Below are positions 18,057-24,939 of a DNA stretch of 64,000 nt, piece after piece. Position 1 is the stretch's first letter. Every line of letters starts with the position of its first letter. Position numbers and translations under genes: made by a program. A model generated the notes under the pieces. That model had not been told where the DNA came from and did not search any database. It saw only the letters and a list, made by a program, of their open reading frames with translations. Source of the DNA: Saprospiraceae bacterium. Lineage in GTDB: Bacteria > Bacteroidota > Bacteroidia > Chitinophagales > Saprospiraceae. The DNA lies in NCBI GenBank assembly GCA_041392805.1, contig JAWKLJ010000002.1, positions 2,371,001 through 2,435,000 of the forward strand. Direction: 5' to 3'.

Positions 18057-18160
18057 TTTTTATCCTTGTTACCTTTTTACCGGAAAGTGTTGGGCTGTTT
18101 ATAGAGAGGGCGCAGCCCAATAGAAGGGCGTCAGCCAAAAAAAGGCCCGCAGGGCTAATG

Positions 18161-18206
18161 AAAAAGCAGTTTCGTTGCAAATAGTCAGCGAAGCTGCTTT
18201 TTTTTT
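18161..18206 (+). terminator. Intrinsic terminator of the three-gene system
   Basis: An AAAAAGCAG stem with TTCG/CGAA extension pairs with CTGCTTTTT across a 14-base loop and runs into nine T. It lies about 105 bp after the FGE stop. Shorter GC hairpins (GGGC-GCA-GCCC, GCCC-GCA-GGGC) precede it. Confidence 0.7.
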
Positions 18207-18216
18207 GAAAAAATAT

Positions 18217-18301
18217 ATGCAGCAAAGTGCTCTATCTTATAGAGGATATATAGGTGCCAGGTTATTCATATTGGATTGCGTTGCAATCCTTTTGGGGTTT
18301 G
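18217..18301. repeat. 85-bp dispersed repeat G, copy 1
   Basis: Nearly the same sequence recurs at 18854-18940. Both begin ATGCAGC, contain a short GCTCTA/TATAGAG pair and end with the hairpin GGATTGC-GTT-GCAATCC (18273-18289) followed by TTTTGGGGTTTGG. Noncoding. Confidence 0.75.
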
Positions 18302-18612
18302 GGTCTCAGGGCTGCGCCCTGAGGTATGGTATTTGACCCCGTTGGGGTCGGGTCTGTGGTGGCTTGGGGCTCGGGGCTGCGCGCTGAGTTATGATGTTTG
18401 ACCCCGTTGGGGTCGGGTCTGTGGTGGCTTGGGGCTCAGGGCTGCGCGCTGAGTTATGATGTTTGACCCCGTTGGGGTCGGGGTCTGTGGTGGCTTTGGC
18501 TCGGGGCTGCGCGCTGAGGTATGGTGTTTGACCCCGTTGGGGTGGGGTCTGTGGTGGCTTGGGGCTCAGGGCTGCGCGCTGAGTTATGGGGTTTGCCCCT
18601 TTTGGGGTCGGG
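18300..18612. repeat. Tandem array of five 65-bp units
   Basis: The hairpin GACCCC-GTT-GGGGTC recurs at 18335, 18400, 18465, 18530 and (degenerate) 18595, an exact 65-bp period. Between hairpins each unit has TCTGTGGTGGCTTGGGGCTC and a GGGCTGCGC.CTGAG segment; in the first unit this is itself a palindrome (CTCAGGGC-TGC-GCCCTGAG) that decays in later units. 65 is not a multiple of three, so the array is not coding. Units are too alike and lack distinct spacers, so it is not CRISPR. Confidence 0.85.
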
Positions 18613-18744
18613 GGGGAATTGGAGAACGTGAGCACTAAACCTCATTCCTAACTGATCAAGCAGTTCAAATATTTTGCTGGGACCAGTTTTAAAGTCTAAG
18701 GGCTTTTTCTTTGCAGCGCATGCACTCATCAGTAGACAAAAAAA

Positions 18745-18771
18745 GAGGCAGTCGATAGGATCGACTGCCTC
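18745..18771 (-). terminator. Perfect hairpin with T tract (minus sense)
   Basis: GAGGCAGTCGAT and its exact complement are separated by three bases; read on the minus strand it is followed by eight T. It looks like an intrinsic terminator, but no clear gene feeds it, so it may be left over from a deleted minus-strand gene. Confidence 0.5.
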
Positions 18772-18853
18772 GAAATGCGCTCTTGCGTTGAGCTTCAACT
18801 GTGCTTTTCCAGAGAGAAGCGCAGGTTTAGGCTCATGCGGTAAAAAGATAGTT

Positions 18854-18940
18854 ATGCAGCTAAGCGCTCTAACTTTATAGAGAATTCATAGATGCCAAGT
18901 TATTTATATTGGATTGCGTTGCAATCCTTTTTGGGGTTTG
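18854..18940. repeat. 85-bp dispersed repeat G, copy 2
   Basis: Second copy of the repeat at 18217-18301, same orientation, with GGATTGC-GTT-GCAATCC at 18911-18927. It is followed by a CCCTGGAGC...GCTCCAGGG hairpin (18950-18974) and an orphan minus-strand ATG (18994) in CCAAATGAAAAC context, the same order as at 8536-8576. Confidence 0.7.
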
Positions 18941-19179
18941 GGGGCGAGACCCTGGAGCTTGGGGAGCTCCAGGGTTTGTAGATTGGGTTTTCATTTGGTG
19001 AGGTGGGGGATGGGATTTATGTGGCATGGGTTGTAGTGTGGCCTTTTTTGGATTAATTTGTCTTTGCTGTAAAGTTGCTTTTCCACCTTTTCGCGGGAAA
19101 AGGTGGAGCCAAAACCGCCGCCTGACGCATCTGCTAATGGCGGAGTCCATCATCGCAAAACTTCACGTTGGGTAAAAAA

Positions 19180-19218
19180 AAAAGAGATAGCCATTCCTGG
19201 GGAATAACTATCTCTTTT
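19180..19218. terminator. Bidirectional hairpin 3' of the lipoprotein gene
   Basis: AAAAGAGATAG pairs with CTATCTCTTTT across a 17-base loop, with a run of A upstream and T-rich arms. It lies about 95 bp past the 3' end of the minus-strand lipoprotein gene and could end its transcript. Confidence 0.5.
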
Positions 19219-19312
19219 ACCGGGGTCAAATATACATAAAATATTCGTTCATAGCAAGTTGCATTGGCAAAATGTTGGTGTGAAGGGTATAGGTGCCCCC
19301 GTTTTAATTCAA

Positions 19313-20380
19313 TTAATTGATCATAAAAGCGAGTTGAAAACTTGGCTGGTTGAGGAGGCAGTGCCAGTAGCTGGGTTCTACGTCGACCTCTAGGATATAG
19401 CGGTTGGCTTCGAGTTGGTAGGTGTCGGTGTCTTCGATGCCGGAGACGGTGGTGTTGGGGTAGCAGGAATCGGTAAAGAGGTTTAGCCAATTTGGTCTGA
19501 TGGGGAGGAGGGAAAAAAGCTGGAGCTGGGGGCGCTTGGCGTCGAAACTGAGATCAAAAGGAATTTCTGCTAGCGTAGTCGTATTAGCGGGTACGTTTTC
19601 GAAGAGCATATAACGGCCCGTATCTCGTTTTTGAATGATGCCGATACGATTATCTGCCGGGGCAGTGCTTCGGCCGTCATCTTGTCTATCGATGATGGGG
19701 CTTCGTTGTTGCTCCTGATTAGGGTTTATAAGACCGCCGTCTTTTTTTCTTGGAAGTTTTAAGATGCTGAGGGTATTAGAATCGGTGCTTGGGCCATTGT
19801 TTTCCTTGCTGATAATAATGCTGTGCAGCTCATTTTCAACGGTTGTTGCCATACCCAAACGTCCACCATCACCATGTTTGTAAGCCATTAAGATGCGAAG
19901 TGTTTGAGCATCGGGTGGGGTAAAATAGAAATGTCCGGTGTTTGGATCGGTTACTGCCTGGAGGATCCCGGCAGGGAGGTGGACATTCATCATAGAAAGG
20001 AAGGTGCGAATGCGGTTTCCGATTCTGAAGGTGCGATGGTCGGAGGGGAATCTATATTCTTGTGAATCGGTAATTATGTGCCGGGTGTTTTGGTTGTCGA
20101 CGATGATTAGTTGGTCTTGGTCGTTGAGGTCGATGGTGGGGTAGTCTGGTCCGGTTTCGAATGCTGGTTGCAGTCGATTGGCGGTTTGTAGCTGGTCGTT
20201 GATGAGTTGGGCTTGGAAGATGGTGGTGTGGATGGTGTTTTTGTCGGTGGTGTTGGTGCGGAGGTCGAGATTGGGTTGTTGTTTGGGTTTTGGGATTGGG
20301 TCTTTGGTGCAGGATGTGGTTGTTAGGAGGAGGGTTAGGGTTGTTAGGGTTAGGAGGTTGATGATGGTTTTGGTTTTCAT
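19313..20380 (-). CDS. Lipoprotein of unknown function
   Basis: The frame extends up to 20458, but the ATG at 20380 starts a typical lipoprotein signal (MKTKTIINLLTLTTLTLLL, lipobox TTSC) and gives 355 residues. The mature part begins with a Pro/Lys/Gln linker (TKDPIPKPKQQ), is rich in Thr, Asn and Asp, and has beta-strand-like stretches such as GRYMLFENVPANTTTLAEIPF near residue 260 and a C-terminal YILEVDVEPSYWHC. No known domain recognised. Its 5' flank (20369-20452) is duplicated at 20709-20793 without the coding body. Codon use is Thr/Asn-heavy compared with neighbours. Probably surface-exposed or periplasmic. Confidence 0.65.
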   Translation of the reverse strand: MKTKTIINLLTLTTLTLLLTTTSCTKDPIPKPKQQPNLDLRTNTTDKNTIHTTIFQAQLINDQLQTANRLQPAFETGPDYPTIDLNDQDQLIIVDNQNTRHIITDSQEYRFPSDHRTFRIGNRIRTFLSMMNVHLPAGILQAVTDPNTGHFYFTPPDAQTLRILMAYKHGDGGRLGMATTVENELHSIIISKENNGPSTDSNTLSILKLPRKKDGGLINPNQEQQRSPIIDRQDDGRSTAPADNRIGIIQKRDTGRYMLFENVPANTTTLAEIPFDLSFDAKRPQLQLFSLLPIRPNWLNLFTDSCYPNTTVSGIEDTDTYQLEANRYILEVDVEPSYWHCLLNQPSFQLAFMIN

Positions 20381-20452
20381 TTGGATTGGTTTTGGTTGAA
20401 GGTTTATTCTTTTCTTTTTGGGTGCCAAAAAGAAACAAAAAGCACCGGCTGT
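20369..20452. repeat. Duplicated 5' flank of lipoprotein gene, copy 1
   Basis: This segment, running from the lipoprotein start codon into its upstream region (TTTATTCTTTTCTTTTTGGG, then GTGCCAAAAAGAAACAAAAAG), is repeated almost exactly at 20709-20793. It contains a TTTTTGGGTGCCAAAAA palindrome. Confidence 0.75.
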
Positions 20453-20708
20453 ATTCATTTTTTAACGCTACGAAAGCGCCGAAAATCCTAAACAGAATAA
20501 ACTCGCATTTGGGGTTTTGGTCCTGCTCATAGTGTTTTGATTACCTGGTCTTTTGGTTTCATTCGTGGTATTGGGTTTGCTCAAACAGTATTCTGTTTTT
20601 AACGGATTTTCGGTGCTTTCTCCACTAAAATGAATAATGCCGGTTGGCTGCTTGATTTTGGCTGCTAGGGGTTTGGCTTCGAAGGAATGGCAACTGAGGG
20701 TTTGAAGT

Positions 20709-20793
20709 TTTGGTTTTCATTTGGATGTGGTTTTGGTTGAAGGTTTATTCTTTTCTTTTTGGGTGCCAAAAAGAAACAAAAAGCACCGGCTGT
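20709..20793. repeat. Duplicated 5' flank of lipoprotein gene, copy 2
   Basis: Near-identical to 20369-20452, including a start codon (minus ATG at 20720) in the CCAAATGAAAAC-like context, but followed by only a short frame rather than a lipoprotein. Confidence 0.7.
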
Positions 20794-21004
20794 GGATATT
20801 TTGCTAAAAATTGGGACGGCTGGCCCGCTCGATACCCAAGCGTTCACTGAATCTGATTGGTGATGGGGGGATTTGCTTTTGATTTTTTCGGGTATTGAAG
20901 GTTTTTTTCTTTCTCTTGTGGTTCACTCGTGGGTCTCTCTTTTGGCTATTGGGTGGTCCCAATTTTCTTTACGCAAAATCTCCAATGCCGGGGGCTGCTA
21001 GGGG
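20788..21004. repeat. 217-bp direct duplication, copy 1
   Basis: Begins GGCTGTGGATATTTTGC and ends GGGGGCTGCTAGGGG; the copy at 21151-21366 is almost identical apart from a few indels. Noncoding on both strands as far as I can see. It lies between duplicated 5' flanks, so the whole of 20380-21460 looks like serial duplication. Confidence 0.8.
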
Positions 21005-21150
21005 ATGGCTGCTTGATTGTGGCTGAGGTTGTGGGGATTTGGGGGAATGGTTTTGGTTTTCATTTGGATTGTGGTTTTGAAAGGTGAAATGCTTGGGGTT
21101 GCAATTAGTGTTTGCCCTTTTTTCTTGATAAAAAAGGGCGAAAAAATCAA

Positions 21151-21366
21151 GGCTGTGGATATTTTGCTAAAAATTGGGACGGCCGGCCCGCTCGATACCC
21201 AAGCGTTCACTGAATCTGATTGGTGATGGGGAATATGCTTTTGATTTTTTCGGGTATTGAAGGGTTTTTTCTTTCTCTTGTGGTTCACTCGTGGGTCTCT
21301 CTTTTGGCTATTGGGTGGTCCCAATTTTCTTTACGCAAAATCTCCAATGCCGGGGGGCTGCTAGGG
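21151..21366. repeat. 217-bp direct duplication, copy 2
   Basis: Second copy of 20788-21004, same orientation, 363 bp further on. Between the two copies is a third orphan start context (minus ATG at 21063). Confidence 0.8.
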
Positions 21367-21420
21367 GTTGGCTGCTTGGTTTTGGCTGCTTGGGGTTTGG
21401 CTTCTGGGGTGAGGGTTGGG

Positions 21421-22062
21421 TTATCGTTTATGTTGGTTAGTATGAACAAGGTGAGGTAACAGGAAATCCTCCAATAACTCTTCTCCTCCAATAGCTCTCC
21501 GTCCAAAAAAAAGGGGATTCTTGGGTGGGGCCTGGGGCTTTTTGTTGATGGAGGAAGAGAGGTCGATGGCGCAGGCTTTGCGGTACTGGATGGTGGCGGG
21601 AGAGGTAGTCGTATTGATAGTGAAGAGGGACGGTTTTTGTTGGTCGAGGATGGCGATGTGGTAGTGGCCGGACCAGGTGATGGGGACGGAGATGTGATGG
21701 CCACGGCAGAAGCCTTTGAAGATGAGGTATAGAGCGGTGTCTTGAGAGGAGGAGGAGAAGAAAACGGCGAAAGGGTAGGTGTTTTTTGGGGTGCCAAGCT
21801 GGAGCTTGGTACCAGCGGGGGGTGTGGGATGCTGGTGGGAAACACCGGCATCAGCGGCGTAGAGGTCTTGGAGGGAGAGGCGGATCATTTGAGGGAACTG
21901 GAAGGGTTGTTGCCAGGAGCTGGTATCGAGGCAGCGGGAGCCGAGGAAGTTTTGGATAAGGAGTGGGTTGGCTGGGGTGTGTTGCTTCGGGTTGAAGGGC
22001 ATTTGGGCGCTGGCGGTGGAGAGGGTTAGGATGAAGCTTAAGAAAAGGGTAATGCGTAGCAT
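21421..22062 (-). CDS. Exported protein of unknown function
   Basis: A 213-residue protein with a signal peptide (MLRITLFLSFILTLSTASAQ). The mature part has FLGSRCLDTSSW and MIRLSLQDLYAADAGV near the N-terminus, a beta-rich centre (YPFAVFFSSSSQDTALYLIF, HYHIAILDQQKPSLF) and a degraded-looking C-terminus (PPKNPLFFGRRAIGG). The stretch GTKLQLGTP in the middle is encoded by a hairpin repeat (21791-21813), and the last ~15 codons overlap a CTCCAATA...GTCCAAAAAAAA repeat (21467-21512), so the reading frame seems to have been altered by two small repeats. No family recognised. Confidence 0.55.
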   Translation of the reverse strand: MLRITLFLSFILTLSTASAQMPFNPKQHTPANPLLIQNFLGSRCLDTSSWQQPFQFPQMIRLSLQDLYAADAGVSHQHPTPPAGTKLQLGTPKNTYPFAVFFSSSSQDTALYLIFKGFCRGHHISVPITWSGHYHIAILDQQKPSLFTINTTTSPATIQYRKACAIDLSSSINKKPQAPPKNPLFFGRRAIGGEELLEDFLLPHLVHTNQHKR

Positions 22063-22098
22063 GGGTGGATGTGATTTAGGAGGTTAAAGGATTAAGTT

Positions 22099-22332
22099 TT
22101 AGTATTTAGGAGTGGGTATGCGGTGATTGAGGCGGATGAAGGGCGTGAGTTCGATATCTTGTTCGGTGAGTTGAGGAAGGGCTTGATTGACGAGATCCCA
22201 GTCCTCCTGATTGAACTCCTGGATAGGTTTGGCGAGGGCATCGGTGATGGCTTCTTTGTCGGCGCCTGGGGATTTTAGGAGTCGTTGGAGCATGGTGGAG
22301 ATGAGGGTTTGTTCTTTTTTGGAGAGTGGCAT
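22099..22332 (-). CDS. Small acidic protein of unknown function
   Basis: A 77-residue protein, start ATG 22332. The first 50 residues are helical (KKEQTLISTMLQRLLKSPGA, then EAITDALAKPIQEF) and the end is TPFIRLNHRIPTPKY. No signal peptide or known motif. It precedes the exported unknown protein by 36 bp on the same strand, so they may be co-transcribed. Confidence 0.5.
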   Translation of the reverse strand: MPLSKKEQTLISTMLQRLLKSPGADKEAITDALAKPIQEFNQEDWDLVNQALPQLTEQDIELTPFIRLNHRIPTPKY

Positions 22333-22339
22333 GGGGGGG

Positions 22340-22560
22340 TGAAGTTTTAGGTTGAAGTTTTAGGTTTAGTGTTGAAGGTTTAAGTTTGGGTTGTAAGTTG
22401 GGAAGTTGAAAGTCGAAAGTCGGTAAGTCTGTAAGTCGAAAGTCGTTTGGGTTGTAAGTCGTTTAGGTCGAAAGTCATTAGGTCAGGAAGTTGGTAAGTT
22501 GTATGTCATTGGGTTGTAAGTCATGTGTTGGTATGTTGTAAGTCGGTAAGGTGGCAGGTA
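22340..22560. repeat. Degenerate GTAAGTCG-type simple repeats
   Basis: The stretch is built of variants of GTAAGTCG, GAAAGTCG and GTTTAGG words in irregular order. A similar stretch lies at 33195-33300, also just upstream of a minus-strand gene. No coding capacity seen. Confidence 0.6.
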
Positions 22561-22574
22561 GGGTAAGGTGGGGG

Positions 22575-22718
22575 TTAATTTGTGTTCGCTTGGGTTTCTT
22601 CGGGGCAACTTGTGTCTTGGATCACGGTGACCATGAGTAGGCCATCTGGCTGGCGTTGGATTAAGAGGCTACCATTGGGGCAGATGAACAAGCAATGGGA
22701 AAGTTGATGATTCAGCAT
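22575..22718 (-). CDS. Small protein (47 residues), unknown
   Basis: A short minus-strand frame from ATG 22718 to TAA 22575 reads MLNHQLSHCLFICPNGSLLI, continues with a QRQPDGLLMVTVIQD strand pattern and ends CPEETQANTN. The beta-strand pattern GSLLIQRQPDGLLMVTVI and three cysteines look protein-like. Palindromic element B begins 12 bp upstream of its start, so the 5' region may have been replaced. No family recognised. Confidence 0.4.
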   Translation of the reverse strand: MLNHQLSHCLFICPNGSLLIQRQPDGLLMVTVIQDTSCPEETQANTN

Positions 22719-22730
22719 TATTAGTTTGGT

Positions 22731-22834
22731 TCTCTGACAATTTTTGTGTTCTAGTCAGCTGAAAGCCTTGATCATCGCTCTTTATCAATCGCTTATGATC
22801 GTCGTTTTAAGCTGACCACAAAAATTATCAGAGA
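22731..22834. repeat. 104-bp palindromic element B
   Basis: TCTCTGACAATTTTTGTG at the left is mirrored by CACAAAAATTATCAGAGA at the right, and the inner arms (CAGCTGAAAGCC.TGATCAT against ATGATCGTCGTTTTAAGCTG) also pair, leaving a short loop near TTTATCAATCG. One copy in this window. Same architecture as elements A and E but different sequence. Confidence 0.7.
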
Positions 22835-23249
22835 AGGATTAGTTTTAGGATATACTTTAGTATCATAGCCTGAGGTTTTGGGGGCTGTAGTGAGATGAGT
22901 GAATAGGAATGAAGAGTGGACTATCTTTTAAGAGCGAATAGAATAGGTGTGCAATATACGAATAAATGATGAAAAGTCAATAATTTGGTGATTTTTTTGA
23001 AGCGAAGGGCTGCCCCTAGCAGACTATATTAGAGAAAAGTTCAGACATTTCAATCTATACCAGATTGTTCAGTTGTACATGGCCCTGGGTGACGTCCCTC
23101 ATTATCTAAAAGAAATAAAAGCTGGGAAAAGCGCTGTACAGCATATACATGTAGTTGCAAAAACTGATAATTTGAATAGGTTCAAATTTCAGCATTCCTG
23201 TTTTGGAATGATGCGAGGAAGAGGCTACAGGACGCCTTTCTACACCCAA
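22835..23249. other. Intergenic gap
   Basis: AT-rich; a 63-codon plus-strand frame starting at 23073 has no recognisable feature and overlaps the gene fragment at 23250-23354. I see no supported gene here. Confidence 0.4.
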
Positions 23250-23354
23250 TCAAGCCACGGTTAGCTCAGCCACTTTTTCCGGGCCTTTCTTGTCCGGCGG
23301 ACAATAACTTTGGCTCAAAGCAATATGGGCATTCTTCGTCAGGGTATTCTCATT
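23250..23354 (-). pseudogene. 3' fragment of a paralogue of the gene at 32594-33196
   Basis: The minus strand encodes NENTLTKNAHIALSQSYCPP and ends PEKVAELTVA with a stop at 23250. The gene at 32594-33196 ends with REDTLTENVHVALSQNYSAP and a similar Glu/Ala tail. The match covers about 34 codons and stops abruptly, so only the C-terminal end of a second copy remains. Confidence 0.7.
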
Positions 23355-23420
23355 GTAAAAAACATGGAATTTTTGTAAATTGCTCAAGAATTAATTGAAG
23401 AAGTTTTCAAAAATTGAGGT

Positions 23421-23669
23421 ATGGTATACCATTTTGTATTCGACGAACTAGCAAATTTATTGGCTAGTATGGACCCAGATAAAGTCTTGGCATTCAGAAC
23501 CTCTGAGCGGTCACAGCTACGCCTCGAAGAATTGCTTGAAAAAAACAAACATACTCAAGGTCTTTCCAAGAATGAAGTGTCAGAAATGGAACAATTCATG
23601 CTTTTAGAACATATTGTTGGTCTTGCAAAAGCTAGGGCCTTAGAGCGATTAGTTGAAAAGCAGCAATAA
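23421..23669 (+). CDS. Small helical protein coupled to HNH nuclease
   Basis: An 82-residue protein starting at ATG 23421 (inside a GGTATGGTATACC motif). It is helical and charged: MDPDKVLAFRTSERSQLRLE, LLEKNKHTQGLSKNEVSEME, ending EHIVGLAKARALERL. Its TAA overlaps the ATG of the HNH gene (TAATG), implying translational coupling. Pairs of a short helical protein followed by a stand-alone HNH protein occur widely in cyanobacteria and Bacteroidota; whether the small protein inhibits or directs the nuclease is not known. Confidence 0.75.
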   Translation: MVYHFVFDELANLLASMDPDKVLAFRTSERSQLRLEELLEKNKHTQGLSKNEVSEMEQFMLLEHIVGLAKARALERLVEKQQ

Positions 23670-24076
23670 TGAGTAGTAGTTTAACACAAGCCATTCGGAA
23701 ATTTGTCGCTTCCAGGGCCAGCTTTAGATGTGAATATTGCCGGAAACCTGAAATTATTGCGAATTTCACCTTTCATATAGAACATATTATTAGCCGTCAG
23801 CACGGGGGAACTGACAAGATCGATAATTTAGCCTATGCCTGTTCTTGGTGCAATTGGAAAAAAGGACCTAATATAGCTACTGTATTATTTGAGGACGGAG
23901 ATTTGTTACCTCTTTTTAATCCAAGAAAAGATGTTTGGGATCATCATTTTCAGGTGGAAGAAGGAGCGATCATCGGGAAAACAGATATTGCTGTGGGAAC
24001 TATCAAATTGCTTGAACTGAATACTACAGAATTGATTTTGGAGAGAAAAGCCTTGCATAATGCTGGATTCTTTTAA
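23669..24076 (+). CDS. HNH endonuclease
   Basis: A 135-residue protein. The HNH core is complete: zinc-type CEYC near residue 26, HIEHIISRQHGG (~45-56), an Asn in DNLAYACSWCNWKKG with the second cysteine pair CSWC. The C-terminal half (DGDLLPLFNPRKDVWDHHF, GTIKLLELNT) is conserved in the short HNH family whose members stand alone. Probable role: site- or structure-dependent DNA nicking, perhaps toxin-like, under control of the overlapping upstream gene. Ends 125 bp before the terminator of the SLOG gene on the other strand. Confidence 0.9.
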   Translation: MSSSLTQAIRKFVASRASFRCEYCRKPEIIANFTFHIEHIISRQHGGTDKIDNLAYACSWCNWKKGPNIATVLFEDGDLLPLFNPRKDVWDHHFQVEEGAIIGKTDIAVGTIKLLELNTTELILERKALHNAGFF

Positions 24077-24201
24077 ACTTGCAATTATCCAACTTATTAG
24101 AACAGCTTTAATTTTCCATCCGAAATTGTCAAGGAAAGATAAAACTTAAAAATCGGTTCATGAATTCAACGAATAAAGTAAAATGCAGTGCTTGAAAAGA
24201 A

Positions 24202-24218
24202 GGGGCTAAAAGAGCCCC
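24202..24218 (-). terminator. Hairpin overlapping the stop of the SLOG gene
   Basis: On the minus strand GGGGCT and AGCCCC pair across a short loop that contains the TAG stop, followed by TTCTTTT. Probable intrinsic terminator. Confidence 0.5.
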
Positions 24219-24742
24219 AACTGCAAACTACCCGATGCTAAAAGCCAGCAATGCTGAGGACCAGGCGCCCCCACCACCTGAAAGCAAGCCGCCAGCGGCC
24301 CTGCCCAGGCCTGCCAACTAGCCACGGGCACCAGCGCACAAACCAGCACCGGCACCCCCAGCCCCAAGGCCAAGGCACAAGACCCCCAACTGCCAGAGCC
24401 ATGCCCCTGAAAGGACGATGACACCCGCACCGCCCCAGGGCAAGGCCCCGAAGGAAACACCAGCAAGCACCCACCCGCCGCCGCCACCTGCCGGACCAGC
24501 TGCGCCGAGCGAGCCGCCAAAGCACCAGGATGAGTGCCGGCTGCCTGAAAGACCCGCGCCTGCGGAAAGGCTGACCGGACGAGCTGATCAATGCCAGGAG
24601 CACAGCCCACCGCCACCGGCACAGGAGGCATAGCAGCCAAAACAGCAGAGCAAGCCCCTGCCAGCTGAAGGGAAGGCGCCCTAGCGCCAGAAAAGCCCAC
24701 TAATGGATAAGAAGAAACGAATGCAGCAATAGAAAAAGACAT
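24206..24742 (-). CDS. GC-rich SLOG/DprA-like Rossmann protein
   Basis: The frame extends to 24874; ATG 24742 is preferred because the fold begins right after it (VSSYPLVGFSGARAPS). The product has 178 residues. Motifs: GFSGARAP (phosphate-binding start of SLOG/DprA-like folds), VAVGCAPGIDQLVR, AARSAQLV, LLVFPSGPCPG and GHGSGSWGSCALALGLGVP, all in the order of the small plasmid-borne SLOG proteins known from cyanobacteria. These bind nucleotides or nucleotide-derived ligands; the exact role is unknown. The gene is far richer in GC than its surroundings, with Ala/Gly/Val-heavy composition, pointing to recent acquisition. Its upstream region has a 17-bp perfect GC-rich inverted repeat (24895-24939). 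Confidence 0.6.
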   Translation of the reverse strand: MSFSIAAFVSSYPLVGFSGARAPSLQLAGACSAVLAAMPPVPVAVGCAPGIDQLVRSAFPQARVFQAAGTHPGALAARSAQLVRQVAAAGGCLLVFPSGPCPGAVRVSSSFQGHGSGSWGSCALALGLGVPVLVCALVPVASWQAWAGPLAACFQVVGAPGPQHCWLLASGSLQLGLF

Positions 24743-24894
24743 AAGCAATAAAACACGGGAAAAGGAAAGCACCAGCCCCGCCAGGAGAAGCCCCCGAGCC
24801 AAATGCAGCCGCTGAACGCCCGGCACTGCCCAGCAACCAATCGCTGGCCAGTACCGCAGCGAGCCGCCCACCATGGTGGAGCGCCCTGGGGGGA

Positions 24895-24939
24895 TGGGTG
24901 ATGGAGTGCTAAAGAAAAGGAGTCACCCATCCCCCCAGG
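24895..24939. promoter_or_regulatory. 17-bp perfect inverted repeat upstream of SLOG gene
   Basis: CCTGGGGGGATGGGTGA and its exact complement are separated by an 11-base AT-rich loop. It is flanked by a direct repeat ACCATGGTGAGCG/ACCATGGTGGAGCG. It lies 150-200 bp upstream of the SLOG start. It might be an operator, a terminator from a lost gene or the end of the acquired segment. Confidence 0.45.

Noticed and set aside
18300..18612. CRISPR-like periodicity (65 bp)
   Set aside because: Units are identical throughout with no unique spacers, and no cas genes are present. It is an ordinary tandem array.
18306..18798. Minus-strand frames across the 65-bp array
   Set aside because: They are made of the repeats read in successive frames (PEPQATTDP-like words), with no start context or conserved domain.
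19134..19490. 118-codon minus frame overlapping the lipoprotein 3' end
   Set aside because: Overlaps the real gene in another frame and contains the terminator hairpin; His/Arg/Pro-rich shadow.
18057..21420. DGR reverse transcriptase or template repeat downstream of the FGE gene
   Set aside because: No reverse transcriptase motif in any frame and no Asn-codon-rich copy of the variable region was found in the window.
24238..24633. Alternative frames (both strands) over the SLOG gene
   Set aside because: They are Arg/Trp- or Pro-rich shadows; only the 24206-24742 minus frame shows the ordered SLOG motifs.
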